64,000 bases of DNA from Sequoia sempervirens (lineage: Eukaryota > Streptophyta > Pinopsida > Cupressales > Cupressaceae), in the NCBI GenBank assembly GCA_007258455.2, contig VDFB02270651.1, positions 703,291,360 to 703,355,359 of the forward strand, given 5' to 3'. The translations under genes were made by a program, and so were the position numbers. The notes under the pieces are model-generated. The model saw only the letters and a list, made by a program, of their open reading frames with translations, was not told where the DNA came from and ran no database searches. Numbering within the stretch: the stretch's first letter is position 1; every line of letters starts with the position of its first letter. This document shows, piece by piece, positions 49,550-60,745 of the stretch.

Positions 49550-51503
49550 TATGTATTACTCTTAGAGAAATTTTGATTATCATTGCAATTATGTCAAGTT
49601 TTTATTTCTGATCATGTGTCAAGGAATTCAAATCTTGTATAATTTGAACATTTCTTGGGATTAAGTAAAAGAGATAAAAATGTCATGTAATAAAAATAGT
49701 TAATTAAGTAATGAAAATATAATTGAATTGAAATTAATAAAAAATATTGCTTTTATTTAAGGAAAATATGCATGTATTTAACTGTGATATACAAATATGT
49801 ATATAAATATATAAATTATGGTTATAGTAGAAATGATGCTTTTGCATATGAGAATTAGATGATTTGTACTTATGTGCATTGGAAAATTAAATAGAAAAGA
49901 AAAGAAATGGAATTAATTCTATATAGGTAATTGAACGATTTATTTGAATAAATTAGATGATCTTTTTAATGTTGATTTATTTCATAATCATTTAGTGGAT
50001 GATTTATTATATTTTATGCTGATTTCATGGTTGCATTGGTTATCTGTATTCTAGTTTTAAATAATGTGTTTGATTAGTGAAATTAAAGGTGAGTTTGGGT
50101 CATTGTTTTAAAGTGGGTTTCTTTTGGGAAAAGTGGTTAAGATTGACTTCGAGAGGTTTAGGAGGGAGTAATTTTGCCTATATGGTTTTATGATTATTCA
50201 TTTTGGAAGTATCTTGGTAATGTTTGAGTTAAGTGAAAGAAATTCAATTCCTTTCACTGTGTATAGCATCTTGTGATTGAGATATGTGTGCAAGAGGGTC
50301 AATGCCTTGCACTATGTATGATTCATGTGATTTTTGTTAAGTGTGTAAGATGGTTTTTACCTTGCTTTTTTTGTAGGGTCTACTAGTTGTAATTAGGGGG
50401 AGTGGCTCTCAATGGGGGCCGATGTCTAGTGAGACACTACCAGGACAACCCATTCGTGAGTTTTTTAATTTAGTGATAACCATAAAACGAATTAGGGGGA
50501 ATGGGTACTTTTCACACTAAACAAGATAATGGTTTCCTTACCCATGCCTATAGTGGTCATTTAGGCTAAGGATGGGTAGAGAAGGCCTAGTTAGCAAGAT
50601 CAACTTCCTTGTCCTCATGGAAGGAATGTTGGTTGCACATGTATCACCCTATGGGGTTGACGTCTAGTGAGAGACTATTAGGAAAGCCCATGCCAGGACC
50701 ATGCGATGACACTCCTCCCTATTGTAGTCTAGAATTCTTTCGTTATGTCATCCTCTTCTATTGTGTGTGCCTCTAGAAATAATGTATATGTTGTATGTGA
50801 TGTTAATGCTGTTGCAGTGTTGTGTTGGAGTCATGTGTAGCCCTTGTTTATGTTAGCCTTATGTCTTCTTGACTGTTTGTTTGTAGTGGGACCTTATGAT
50901 ATCTCCTAGCACAGGGGGTAGACCTTAGGGTTCCACATGGTTGGGAGGTTGTTTCTTTTTCCTCCACGAGGTTTCCCTTTCTACTTGTTTGAATGTGTGG
51001 AGGTTGTACCTTGTGTAGTGGATTCTAGTTCATGTACTAGTTTGAGAAGACAGTATTTCATGCATTTGTACATTTACTATAATCTGATGTGTTCTTCCCA
51101 TTTGTATTTAGGAAAGCATTATTGTAAATAGTGTAATGATGTAATAGATTATAATGTATTATCATGTAATTTGGCTTGTATATATACTTGATATTTATTT
51201 ATAAATGATCTTTCATGGTGTTTAACATATGACATGTTATAGAAATGTATACTATTGAATCATTTAATGTGATGGATTAAAATGAACTCTTGATTGTTAG
51301 TTAATTCATGGCTAATGAAATGGTTCTAGTTTTTTAATAATGGATATGTTAGTAGCATAGTCATGGAACCTTAGAGGACTTGGGAATTAGATTATATGTT
51401 ATGTGATGTTATGCATTTAACTATTATTTCATTTTAAAAAAAAGTTCCATTATTGTGGCTTAGATGTTTCATCCTCTAGGGTTCCTAGGCGGGGCATTAC
51501 ACC

Positions 51504-51515
51504 TGGTATCAGAGC
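51504..51515 (+). other. Primer-binding site of element C (initiator Met tRNA)
   Basis: Exact TGGTATCAGAGC, two bases after the LTR end. Confidence 0.92.
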
Positions 51516-52175
51516 CCATGTTCTAATACTGGGTGCTTTAGTTTCATATGAGCCCATTATGTTGTCCTGGTTGCTTAGGCTCTTGAGACTATGTTTTCTC
51601 CCTTCTGTCATCCTCGCTTAGTGACCTAAGATTTGTCCTTTGGTGGTGTTTGTCCAATGGTGCAGAAGACTGATGGAAAGGATAGGACCCTCGGTGTAGT
51701 GCACAATGTACTGATGTTCTTTCTATTGTGGATACATTATGGACCCTTGTGTAGCCTTGTGATGTGATTTTTGGTGATGTGAATTGTGTGTGTATGTGAA
51801 GAATGCATGCTAGATTATGAATATACTACATATGAAATGATAAATTGTGTTTCCATGCTTCTAGAAAGGTGTAAAATCATGATCTTGTATTGGATATGTT
51901 ATGAGATCTAGTGTTGTGTACTGAAAAAGTGGAATGTATTACATGTAAATGATGGATATTTAACGAGAAATGTGTGTTTTTTGTGCAAAATTATGTTGTA
52001 TTTTATGGAATTGTAGCATTCTGATGTAGCGAATTAGTTTGATGATTGGCACTAATATGTTATATTTCCACCCTAGTTTGTGACTTCCAGGAGTAAGTCA
52101 AGCAAGGAAGACTTTAAGAAACCCCCCCTCGGTGAAGGTGTGAAATCCTGGAGAATATTTTATACTTCCCGATAA
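51516..52175 (+). other. Leader and possible gag start of element C
   Basis: Follows the primer site. A plus-strand stretch at about 52081-52172 reads VTSRSKSSKEDFKKPPLG and then WRIFYTSR-stop. It resembles the basic Gag N-terminus of Ty3 chromovirus-type elements but lacks a clear Met and stops quickly. The rest of gag-pol is not seen before the gap, so the element is truncated, interrupted or broken by assembly. Confidence 0.4.
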
Positions 52176-52311
52176 AAATATTAATTTTAGTGGTGAATTT
52201 TTCATTTTTCGTGAAAAAAAATAATGTCCATTGGCGAATCTTTTCTAATCGCTAGAAGTCTGTGGAAAATCCTGGCGAAATGCAATTTTTTTAAAACCAC
52301 TAAAATTTTTC

Positions 52312-52515
52312 CATTGGCGATTAAAATCTATTTTCAAACAAATAAAATATTTCATTGGTGAATTAAACCTGTTTTCAAACCAAAAATAATAATTTTGTTG
52401 GCGATTAAAACTTTTTTCCAAACTAAAAAATAAAATTCATTGGTGAATTAAACCTATTTTCAAATGATTAAGAAAAAAAATTGGCAAATTAAACATAATA
52501 TCAAACTAATAAAGA
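52312..52515. repeat. Tandem repeat of about 42 bp, five units
   Basis: Units begin CATTGGTGAATTAAACCT or close variants at 52312, 52353, 52397, 52438 and 52480, each followed by TTTTCAAA and an A-rich tail. Spacing is 41-44 bp. A related TTGGCGAA motif occurs at 52233. Confidence 0.85.
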
Positions 52516-52789
52516 AAATGTATGAAAATAAAGATTATTTGCCTCATTGTTTTCATCAACCATCCAAAAATCACCTATAGCTATAACATTTTTCAAAAAA
52601 GCATCTTAACATGCTTCATAATAGAAAAAGTAACCCTACCCAACTAAAACTAGTTCCACAATTATCTATATCTACCTTACATATTTCAACAAGCCAAAAA
52701 TTTAGTACTAGTCTTGCGTTAATTCTGCAAAAACCCTACAAAAACTACAAATTCTACAAAAACTGTTAATTCATCTTCGCTTCCTTGCA

Positions 52790-53221
52790 TTATGTCCTTT
52801 TTCTTTCATACACTTTTCCTCCACTTTCACGTGCTTCCACCTTCATTAGCTCTATAAAGAGCTTCAATGCTTCCCAACCTAACCTTGCTTCTTCCTTGCA
52901 TTGATTTTTAATCTCATCCTCCGACCAACACACGAAAGGGATGCATCCTTCTGCCCCTTCTAGTTCCACATTTTCAAATCCTTCCCGGATGTTGAAACCT
53001 TCACCTGGAACTTCCCATTCAAGTATTGATTCTAATCCTTCCAAGAAATCTCTATGCACAATCATCTCCATCACTTCTCTCACTGTGCTTGTCGATTCCC
53101 CCAAGTCCAAACCCCATGCTATAATCAAGGAGTATACATCCATGTTAGTCCTGTAACTATGCCTTAGATTTCCAAAGGATTTCCCAAAAATCAATCTGCA
53201 CACTTTGTACCAACCTCCCAT
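52790..53221 (-). CDS. Hypothetical protein, 143 codons, unrecognised
   Basis: One of the longest clean ORFs outside transposon domains: 143 codons from Met at 53221 to the stop at 52790. It is acidic, with no membrane segment. Readable pieces include MGGWYKVCRLIFGKSFGNLR, TSTVREVMEMIVHRDFLEGL and KEEARLGWEALKLFIELMKV. I cannot assign a family; it may be the last exon of a longer gene, because the Met follows a continuing open reading area of low confidence. It lies about 600 bp inside the internal region of element C, beside the 42-bp repeats, so it could belong to an inserted gene fragment. A GC-richer composition than its neighbours supports real or recently real coding sequence. Confidence 0.4.
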   Translation of the reverse strand: MGGWYKVCRLIFGKSFGNLRHSYRTNMDVYSLIIAWGLDLGESTSTVREVMEMIVHRDFLEGLESILEWEVPGEGFNIREGFENVELEGAEGCIPFVCWSEDEIKNQCKEEARLGWEALKLFIELMKVEARESGGKVYERKRT

Positions 53222-54900
53222 CAGTGAATAAAAACATACCCATTAATCTTTTGTTAGAAGCTTCACCATAAAACAGGTTTAATTGCCTCCTCGAATGTAG
53301 AGTGAAGTTGGCCTCCATTTGAAAACTGCTGCAACTACACTGCCACCACTACCACTCTTTCAGAATTTTTGTGTGCCTTCTTCTCCATGCCAAACTCTAT
53401 TATTAACTTCACTAATCGAGGGATGAGAGGTAATAATTTTCCAAACTTTGCACATACCGATCCTAATTACCCATCGATCCTCTAGTCATGTCCACTTGCT
53501 AAAATTTGCTTGTGATCTTCACTTCATAAATGCACCGTCCTCACCACCTTTCCTATATTAATTCACCCAGTCAGGGTTTTGGTGCTTTAACTAACCTTAG
53601 TTGCCACCTTTCCTATCTTAATTCACCAAAGTTAGGGTTTTGGTGCTTTTCCTAACCTTAGTTGCAAGTCTTTCTTGGTCGTCTTTGTAGTTTGTAGTCG
53701 GTGGGTCAGAGGTTTCAAAGACTTTGAAACTTCAGACTTTGGTTCTAAGGTTCCAAATTTCAGCGAGCATGATGTGACATTATGGACCATGACCATTCGA
53801 TGAATTTTTGATGGATAGTTGTAGTTGCATTCCGGAAGTATATCTCTCAAGCACTAGATTTGCGAATTGAAACCTTCAGAATTACACTAGAACTGTTAAA
53901 TATTTTACTGTTTAAATATTTGTGCTCTTGTTTATTGTTTAATATTGCCTAAGTCAAACCAAAATATTTTATGATAAACCCTTAAATCTTAACTTTTTAA
54001 TTCTAAGGGTTGAGTCTCGTCAAGTTCAACCTAGCGATGTCCCCATTTGAAATTATGCATGTGCATAAAGTTTATTTTAAAAGAGGGATTGTTCGATGAA
54101 TTTTTGACAGACAGCTATAGATGTATTCTGGAAGTAAATCTTTGAAGCACTAGACTTTCGAACTAAAACCTCCGAAATAATACTAGAACCATTAGATTTT
54201 TAGAAATCAATGGTTAAGATTTTATTAATTATTGATTTTAGAAATCAACATATAATTCTGATCATAAGTGAGCAAAATTTATTGTGACTTATTAGGACAT
54301 TGATAATGATTAAGGGAAAATGAGACATTTAATTCTCTCTTTTCAATGCATCGAAGTACTCTACCTTTCATTTATTCTATTGAAATTCTCAATTTAGTTG
54401 TGGTACTGGGTGGTGGCATGGATTAATACATATGAATAGCCAGAGTGATTGATTGGATAGCTTTATATTGAAAATTGCACGATGTATTATAGAATTGTAG
54501 ATGATGATGTCAATAATTGGTTTTTGACAATTGACAACTTGTGTACCATTTTGACAATTGATAGCTTGTCGGAGGGTATAGTTGTAACTTTGCATGTAGC
54601 TAGCTTGAGGTAATGATTAAGTTGGATTTTTGGTTTGCGTGAATCACAATTATTACTAGTCAATAGTAACTATACACAACCACACACGTGACATGTACGA
54701 GGTGTACAAGGGACTAGGCTAGTAGTGGCACTTTTGGCCCATAAATAAGGATAGTGAGCACAACTAAAATCATTCGTTTAATTGTCATAAGGGTTTTCAT
54801 TTTGTAGGGTTAATAACTTAATAAGGATTCAAGAAGAAGATGATGTGGTATTATTGGGGATGCTCTAAATTCTCCTGCCTCCAGTTATATAGTTACAAAG
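53222..54900. other. Intergenic with short duplications
   Basis: No gene recognised. A 60-bp tandem duplication occupies 53544-53664 (CCACCTTTCCTAT repeated at 53604), sharing GTTTTGGTGCTTT. A diverged direct repeat of about 110 bp pairs 53793-53903 with 54087-54198, both with TTCGATGAATTTTTGA and a later AAGCACTAGA. The rest is unremarkable. Confidence 0.6.
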
Positions 54901-55034
54901 ACCAATTTCCTTCAAGTTCAAAATGGGTGGAATTGGAAAGAAGTTGATTTGGTTTACCTGACTTCTTAGATAGGTTTTAAACCAGGATGAGGAGCTCTGA
55001 TGGAGATAAGTGCTATCCTAGTGCATGGAAGCTT

Positions 55035-55459
55035 CAAGTAGAAGATGGGAGTAGTTTTACTACCCCTCATCGTCTGCATGGTTTCTGAGGAAATTCCCAT
55101 GCATTTAATTTTAGTGCTCATCTTCTACATGGGAGTAGTTTTACTACCCCTCATCATCTACATGGTTGGCCAGGAGAGTCCCTTACATTTATTTTGAGAC
55201 ACCATGGCCTACTAGGCAAGCCCCATGCATTTATTTTAAGTGCTCATCTTCTGCATGGGAGAAATTTTACAACCCCTCATCTTTTGCATCAGTCTAGTTT
55301 TGATAGGGGCTAAGTAAATTTTGTATCTTCACGGCTCCCATTTCTCCAATTTGATTCACCCCTCTTTCCCCATGCATTTATTTTCAGACACCAAGGCTGA
55401 CTCGACAAGTCCCATGAGTTTATTTTGAGAGCTCATGGTTGACTTGACAAGTTCCATTT
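55035..55459. repeat. Degenerate tandem array abutting the gap
   Basis: Repeated words ATGGGAGTAGTTTTACTACC (55044, 55129 and a variant at 55255), CATGCATTTATTTT (several) and GACTCGACAAGT/GACTTGACAAGT. Spacing is irregular, 85-126 bp. The array runs straight into the Ns, which probably explains the assembly break. Confidence 0.7.
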
Positions 55460-55559
55460 NNNNNNNNNNNNNNNNNNNNNNNNNNNNNNNNNNNNNNNNN
55501 NNNNNNNNNNNNNNNNNNNNNNNNNNNNNNNNNNNNNNNNNNNNNNNNNNNNNNNNNNN
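55460..55559. other. Assembly gap, 100 N
   Basis: Exactly 100 N, the conventional placeholder for a gap of unknown size. Order and distance of sequences across it are not certain. Confidence 0.98.
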
Positions 55560-58500
55560 AGGTCCATTCCTTTTCTATTCTAGATAAATCTAATTCTACT
55601 AAGGAAAATAGATAAATATTAAAATTAAATAACTATAAGTAAAGCAATGTGTTAGAATGCATATCTTCTTGCTAATATCTCATAGAGCATTAACACAATG
55701 ACTAATAGTCATTAAAAATTAATTTTAGACATGATCACATGATTGTCTAAATGATAATTAATCATATATGATTTTTTTATAAAAAGGATTACAAGAATCA
55801 CAACTTCATATATATTCAAATTTTAATGTCTAATTAATTACATTATATAAATAAATAATAAATATTTGGATACAAACAAAACTTGTTCTAAGGTTTAAAA
55901 TAAAAAAAAGATAGGAAATAATTCTACTGACAAGGCTCTCTAAGCATGACTTTAGAAATCAAAGTCCACCTTTATGTTTTATAACTATTTGTTACATTTA
56001 TAGAAGATGAGAGGGGAATAATAATAAAAGCTTCACTAGTTGGTGTTTTTTTTTATTGAGAAAAATGTCGAGGTTACAATGAAAATGCAATGAAAAACTG
56101 CAAGATAACTTTACAAGAGCACAACTATAACAACAACAACATTGTTGGTCAGAAAAATTCTCTTAAAAACAAAAGAAATACTGTATGTGAAAATGATGTC
56201 ACCACTACATAAATGTGCATAATGGGTTAAAATGGAAATATTAATGGTATGAAACTACATTCACAAGTCATTTATTACTCCCAACAATCTCCTTTACCAA
56301 AACCCTTATTTTAATTGTGTGATCTTTTCTTTGTTTTCACTAAATGAAGTTGTGAGATAATATGTAGGCTTCATAATATCTTTACTAAGATGAAACCTTC
56401 ATTCAACCATGTGGGAGATTTTATTTATTTTTTGCATTAAAGTGTAGCTAATATCTAGCCATGGGTTCTATTGTGATGAAGCCCATTAATAATACATGTC
56501 AAAGTATTTTTAAAATTTTACATAAAAGAATGTCTTAGTCATAGTCCATAGGCTTCAATACTTAAGAATATGTAGGAGATTTGACCATATCAAATGTCTC
56601 AATCGACACTAATTTTTCCTATGACAACCTTCACAAAATATCTAAAAGAAGCGTGAGCTATTAAATTTGGAGATTTAATAGCTCATGATTTTCTAAAAGC
56701 TATGGGCATGCTTTTATATTTAACTCATAGCTCTGTGCCATTTTATTTATGGATACCTCTTTCCCAAATTATCTATTTTCCTCTAATAACACTAACTTAA
56801 CTTTGAAACCTCTTATAAACACCTTGAAAGGAGTTGAGGCCATTAGATTAGATTAATACATTGGTTGATTCTTCTCTCTTGATGTGAGATTTATTTATAT
56901 TAAATCCTTTGTAAAAAAATTGGTCAAAACTCTATTTCTTCTCTTAGTAAGGTGAAAAATTCAACACAGTAAATGGAATTTCTCCACAAACTGAGTGAGA
57001 TTCAATGTAACACATGTTTATGGATTTTGATTTTAAATAATGAAAAAAATTATTCATGTTTTCTTGTATAATTATCCTGTTGAATTTCAACCTTCTCTAC
57101 TTCTTTGATTGTATTATAATACTTTTGGACAAGGTTGATGCAAGAAGTTGGGTCCACGAAAAGCTCAAAAAGTGGAAGTGTTTTTCCTATTTTTTATAAT
57201 TTGTCACATTTGTACTGAAAATTTGAAGCACTTACACATTGAAGGAAACAACTATCTAGCCCCGTAAATACACCTATGACATCCATGCCATGAATATACC
57301 ATAACTACAATTTAACACTAACTTCAACAATTTCACTTAGTTTAACTAAGCGACTAAACTGAACTAAACTATTATGGACTCCAATTCAATGTTAGTTAAC
57401 TGCTACTGTAGAACATGCATTCTACAGGCTTTTTCAGAGCCGCTTTATGAAGCATTAAAAATATTGAAGATGGATTCGAAGCACAACTCATTTTCAAATA
57501 TAAACTTCTTGAAACTATAAAAAATCTTGGGTCTATCAATAATCAGTGATTATTCAAAATATAGTGTGGGGTAAAGACAAAGGACTCAGATGTTAAAAAA
57601 AATCACCATGACTGTAAATTGAAGCTTCGACAAAGCCATGGAGAAGGGGGAAATTTTCACAAGGGAAAAGATAGTTAGAGGAATAATGCAAGCTTGGAAT
57701 AAGATTTATTGGATCGCTTACAGAGGGTCATATTATACTAGAAAGGGATACAAATGACCATACAAGAAACAATGGACCATTACAATGCTTTGTCATCCAT
57801 TTGGAATATAGTTGTTTAAATATATTTATCAGTCTTTGAAGACTCTTGTAACCTACATTATTCTTCTATCAATGAATATAATCTTTGATTGTGTGTTTGT
57901 GAATTTTTATCTCATGAAGAGTGAAATGTAAAATTTGTGTAAAGTTTCCACCTTTGCAACTTATGGTAACTTGGTCTGTGAACCTATTTAGTATATAATA
58001 GTAGAATATTTGTGACTTGTACAATATGTAATATATGAGTACACTTGTCTTATGCAAACATATGAAGAATTTAAGTCCCTTACAACTTATAACTGATGTT
58101 GATATTTGGCCTCATAAAGCATACATCAAGTTTGCTTTTGCATGGTTTAAACATTGATGGTTAGAGGAACTTATGTATTATATGTAGGTTGCCAAATAAT
58201 TCTTAGATCAAAGAAATGTTATTTTAGAACATACATATGAGAACTAATTTGTATACTAAAAAAATATTCTACATGCATTCATTAAAATTTCTAATCTTGG
58301 AAAAAACATTTGAGAAAGGTCTAATAGTTTTGGGTTCTTTACAAAGAATAGTAAGAAAAAAAATTAAATACTAACAATAATTTTGTATTAGTTGTAAGAA
58401 TATTTTTTAGTGTATTTTAGTTTTTATCACTATGATTGGTTTAGTTCTTGTGATATTTTTGACAAAGACTATTTATTAAAAGTCTTCTTATTTTTAACAT

Positions 58501-58747
58501 GAGATTCATCTATTAAAATAAGGCCTTGTGGACTCTTAAATACCTGAATATATATATATAAATATATATATGATTATATGTTCAACAAGTTATAATTAAA
58601 AGAACAATTATGTGTTTACAATTTGATTGTAGTGTATCTATAAGTAATGAACAAATTGTCTCTATGGGGCCCAATTTTTCTTGTGTGCATCTAACACTTC
58701 TCTATGCAACTAAAACTACTTTGTATTGAATTACATAGAAGAGGTTG
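55560..58747. repeat. 3.2-kb duplication, copy 2
   Basis: Starts at the first base after the gap and matches 42660-45853 at about 99.7 percent. It includes the same exon-like remnant at 57626-57757. Then it differs by a 221-bp insert (58748-58968) and, 41 bp later, by the TIR terminus at 59010. Confidence 0.95.
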
Positions 58748-58968
58748 TAAGGTCAATGTTTCAAGAATCATTATTGAGCATGTGCCTCTATCCCTTGTAT
58801 AGGTGCACAGTTATTTTTGTACATTTTATGTAGAGTTAATAAATTTTAGAGTCTCATTTTTGGATTCCCTTTTCTACCTTAAAGATGATGATACATTTGT
58901 ACCTCATACTCAAAATCCATTGCCAATTTTTTTTTTTTTTTTTATTGTGAAGACAAGTATGTTAGTTG
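58748..58968. mobile_element. 221-bp insertion relative to copy 1
   Basis: Absent from copy 1. The copies rejoin at TTG (58745-58747 and 58966-58968), a possible 3-bp duplication. It contains a T-run at 58927-58943. It may be a SINE or MITE-like insertion; no Pol III boxes recognised. Confidence 0.55.
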
Positions 58969-59175
58969 ATGATTGACCCACACAATACACCTCTACCTCC
59001 TCCTTATTTGGGTATGTGCAGGATCATGGTGGGCCAAAAATTGGCAATGAGAAAAAAAACACGTCTTTCATCAACCCAAAAATGCGAAAATATTGTGTTG
59101 ACTTTTTTTAGGCTTGGGTGTCAGTACACACCACTAAAGAAAACACCATTCCTAGTTTTCCATATCGGATAAATC

Positions 59176-59404
59176 GGATATCCGATTTGTAAAAAGTATA
59201 TATATACAAATTATGTGGCTGTTTTAAAATCATTTGACAGTCAAACAACCCGCAGGTGTACAGTGACGAGGTTCTTCAGATATCCAATTTAAATTGGATA
59301 TTCGATTTGTAAAAAGTATATATATACAAATTATGTGGTTGTTTTAAAATCATTTGATAGTCAAACAACCCGTGGGCGCACAGTGATGAGGTTCTTCGCG
59401 TAAC
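59176..59404 (+). promoter_or_regulatory. Duplicated 120-bp TATA-containing unit
   Basis: Two units start at 59176 and 59296, exactly 120 bp apart, each with CGATTTGTAAAAAG, then TATATATATACAAA, then a shared TCAAACAACCCG segment. A third partial GGATATTCAATTTG begins at 59405, just before a splice donor. The position ahead of the gene suggests a tandemly duplicated core promoter; function is inferred. Confidence 0.6.
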
Positions 59405-59487
59405 GGATATTCAATTTGAAAAGGTAAGATTTTAAATTTTTATTTGCTTTGATTCAATTTTGAATTAGATTTGGATAATTTCAATTA

Positions 59488-59830
59488 GTTTTTTGTGGAC
59501 TTTTTTTCAAAATAGGGTTTTTGATTGAATTTTTATGCAAAAATTGAGTTTAGAATGGATTTTGATAAAAAAATGAATGGCTTTTGTGGATTTTTTTTCA
59601 AAATGGGGTTTTTGATTGAAATTTTTATGAAAATTTGAGTTTAGAATGGATTTTGCATAAAAAAAATAAATGTTTTTTGTGGATTTTTTTCAAAATAGGG
59701 TTTTTGATTGAATTTTATGAAAAATTTGAGTTTAGAATGGATTTCGATAAAAAAAGAATGTTTTTTATGGATTTTGATTTAAAAATAGTGTTTCTTATGT
59801 ATTTGTATTAAAAATTAGGGAATTTTATAG
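59488..59830. repeat. Tandem array of about 91 bp, four units
   Basis: Units share TTTTGTGGATTTTTTTTCAA, then TAGGGTTTTTGATTGAA, then GAGTTTAGAATGGATTTTG. They start near 59488, 59581, 59672 and 59761, with the last most diverged. Confidence 0.85.
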
Positions 59831-59929
59831 ATTTTTGTCAAAAAGTAGGGTTTTTTTTTGGATTTTTTAAAAGAACTAGGGTATTTTTATAATATTTTCA
59901 TTTATATTGTCTAATTTTAATTAGTTTAA

Positions 59930-60720
59930 GGGTATGTGCAGGATCATCATGGAAAAACAAAGCCCTTAAGTGGTGAAAAAAATTCTAGAAAAATCGAGTT
60001 AGGAACTTGATCGAAAATTCCTGTTTTAAGTTATCTAAATTATTTCCAAATATGTAAAGAATAAATGTGGAAAATTGAATGTAGTTTCTAAACTACTAGG
60101 TTTATTAAAAAATAAAATCTATTTGAGAAAACTGGAATTTCAATGCAAGTAGTACTTAACTCAGGAAAAAAATTAGAAGTAGGTGCCCTGTCTGACCACC
60201 CTAAGCACAATAAAATGATACCTTTTATGCGATTCAGGACATAAGTAGAGAATAAGGAGCTCATGTCCGCATGTGATGCATATTTGTAATTTTTCCAAGC
60301 AAATAATTAATTACAGATTTCTTTTATTACAACTTTTTAAAAAATATAAAACTTTGTATGTCTAACTTCAATCTTTAACTTTGTCAAAACTTCATGAAAA
60401 TTAATTTTTCTTTTTTAATCCTATAGTATGGCATAGAATGTACTATTCTTTGGATTAAAAAATGTGATACCGCTTGAAAGCTATAGATGTTTTTCAATCA
60501 GCCTATCAATCAGATTTTAGTCGCATTCAAATATATATAATGAATAATAATAATTCTATTAAATTCAAAGTAAAGCATAATTTATATTAGGAAAGTTGAG
60601 ACCCCTTTAAAACCCTTTTCATTTCATCAATTTTAGGTAAAAAAAAAGTCATCAGCCACATACCCTACAAATACCCATCATATCGCCACTTTTTGGCCCA
60701 TGATGATCCTGCACATACCC
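59930..60720. mobile_element. 791-bp TIR element with TTAA flanks
   Basis: Left end GGGTATGTGCAGGATCATCA and right end reading inward GGGTATGTGCAGGATCATCA are perfect inverted repeats of at least 20 bp. TTAA flanks both sides (59926-59929 and 60721-60724). It has no ORF, so it is non-autonomous. A TA duplication with a one-base-longer AGGG terminus is an equally valid reading, because TTAA is palindromic. Related copies: 41615-42398 (decayed) and the terminus at 59010. Confidence 0.85.
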
Positions 60721-60745
60721 TTAATTATTTTTTAACTTTAATAAG

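Larger units (their letters stand above)
46740..51501 (+). repeat. 5' LTR of element C (about 4.8 kb)
   Basis: Starts TGTAGTGCCCC and ends GGGGCATTACA, nearly perfect inverted termini, followed by CC and an initiator-Met primer site. This matches plant Ty3-type LTRs with TGTAATGCCCC ends. No second LTR is in the window. The length suggests nested material: 47290-50000 is much more AT-rich and holds a perfect 240-bp direct repeat. The segment 50400-50700 has a repeated GTCTAGTGAGA motif. Confidence 0.65.
59424..60745 (+). other. First intron of the multi-exon gene
   Basis: Donor AAG|GTAAGAT at 59424 and acceptor ATAAG| at 60745, just 5 bases before the ATG. The intron contains a 91-bp tandem array (59488-59830) and the 791-bp TIR element, whose right end lies only 25 bases from the acceptor. 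The non-coding first exon would lie upstream of 59424. Confidence 0.5.

Noticed and set aside
59010..60720. One single 1.7-kb TIR element spanning 59010-60720
   Set aside because: Termini are inverted and 38 bp similar, but flanks do not match (TTATTT against TTAATT). The inner element 59930-60720 has perfect TTAA flanks, so two separate ends are more likely.
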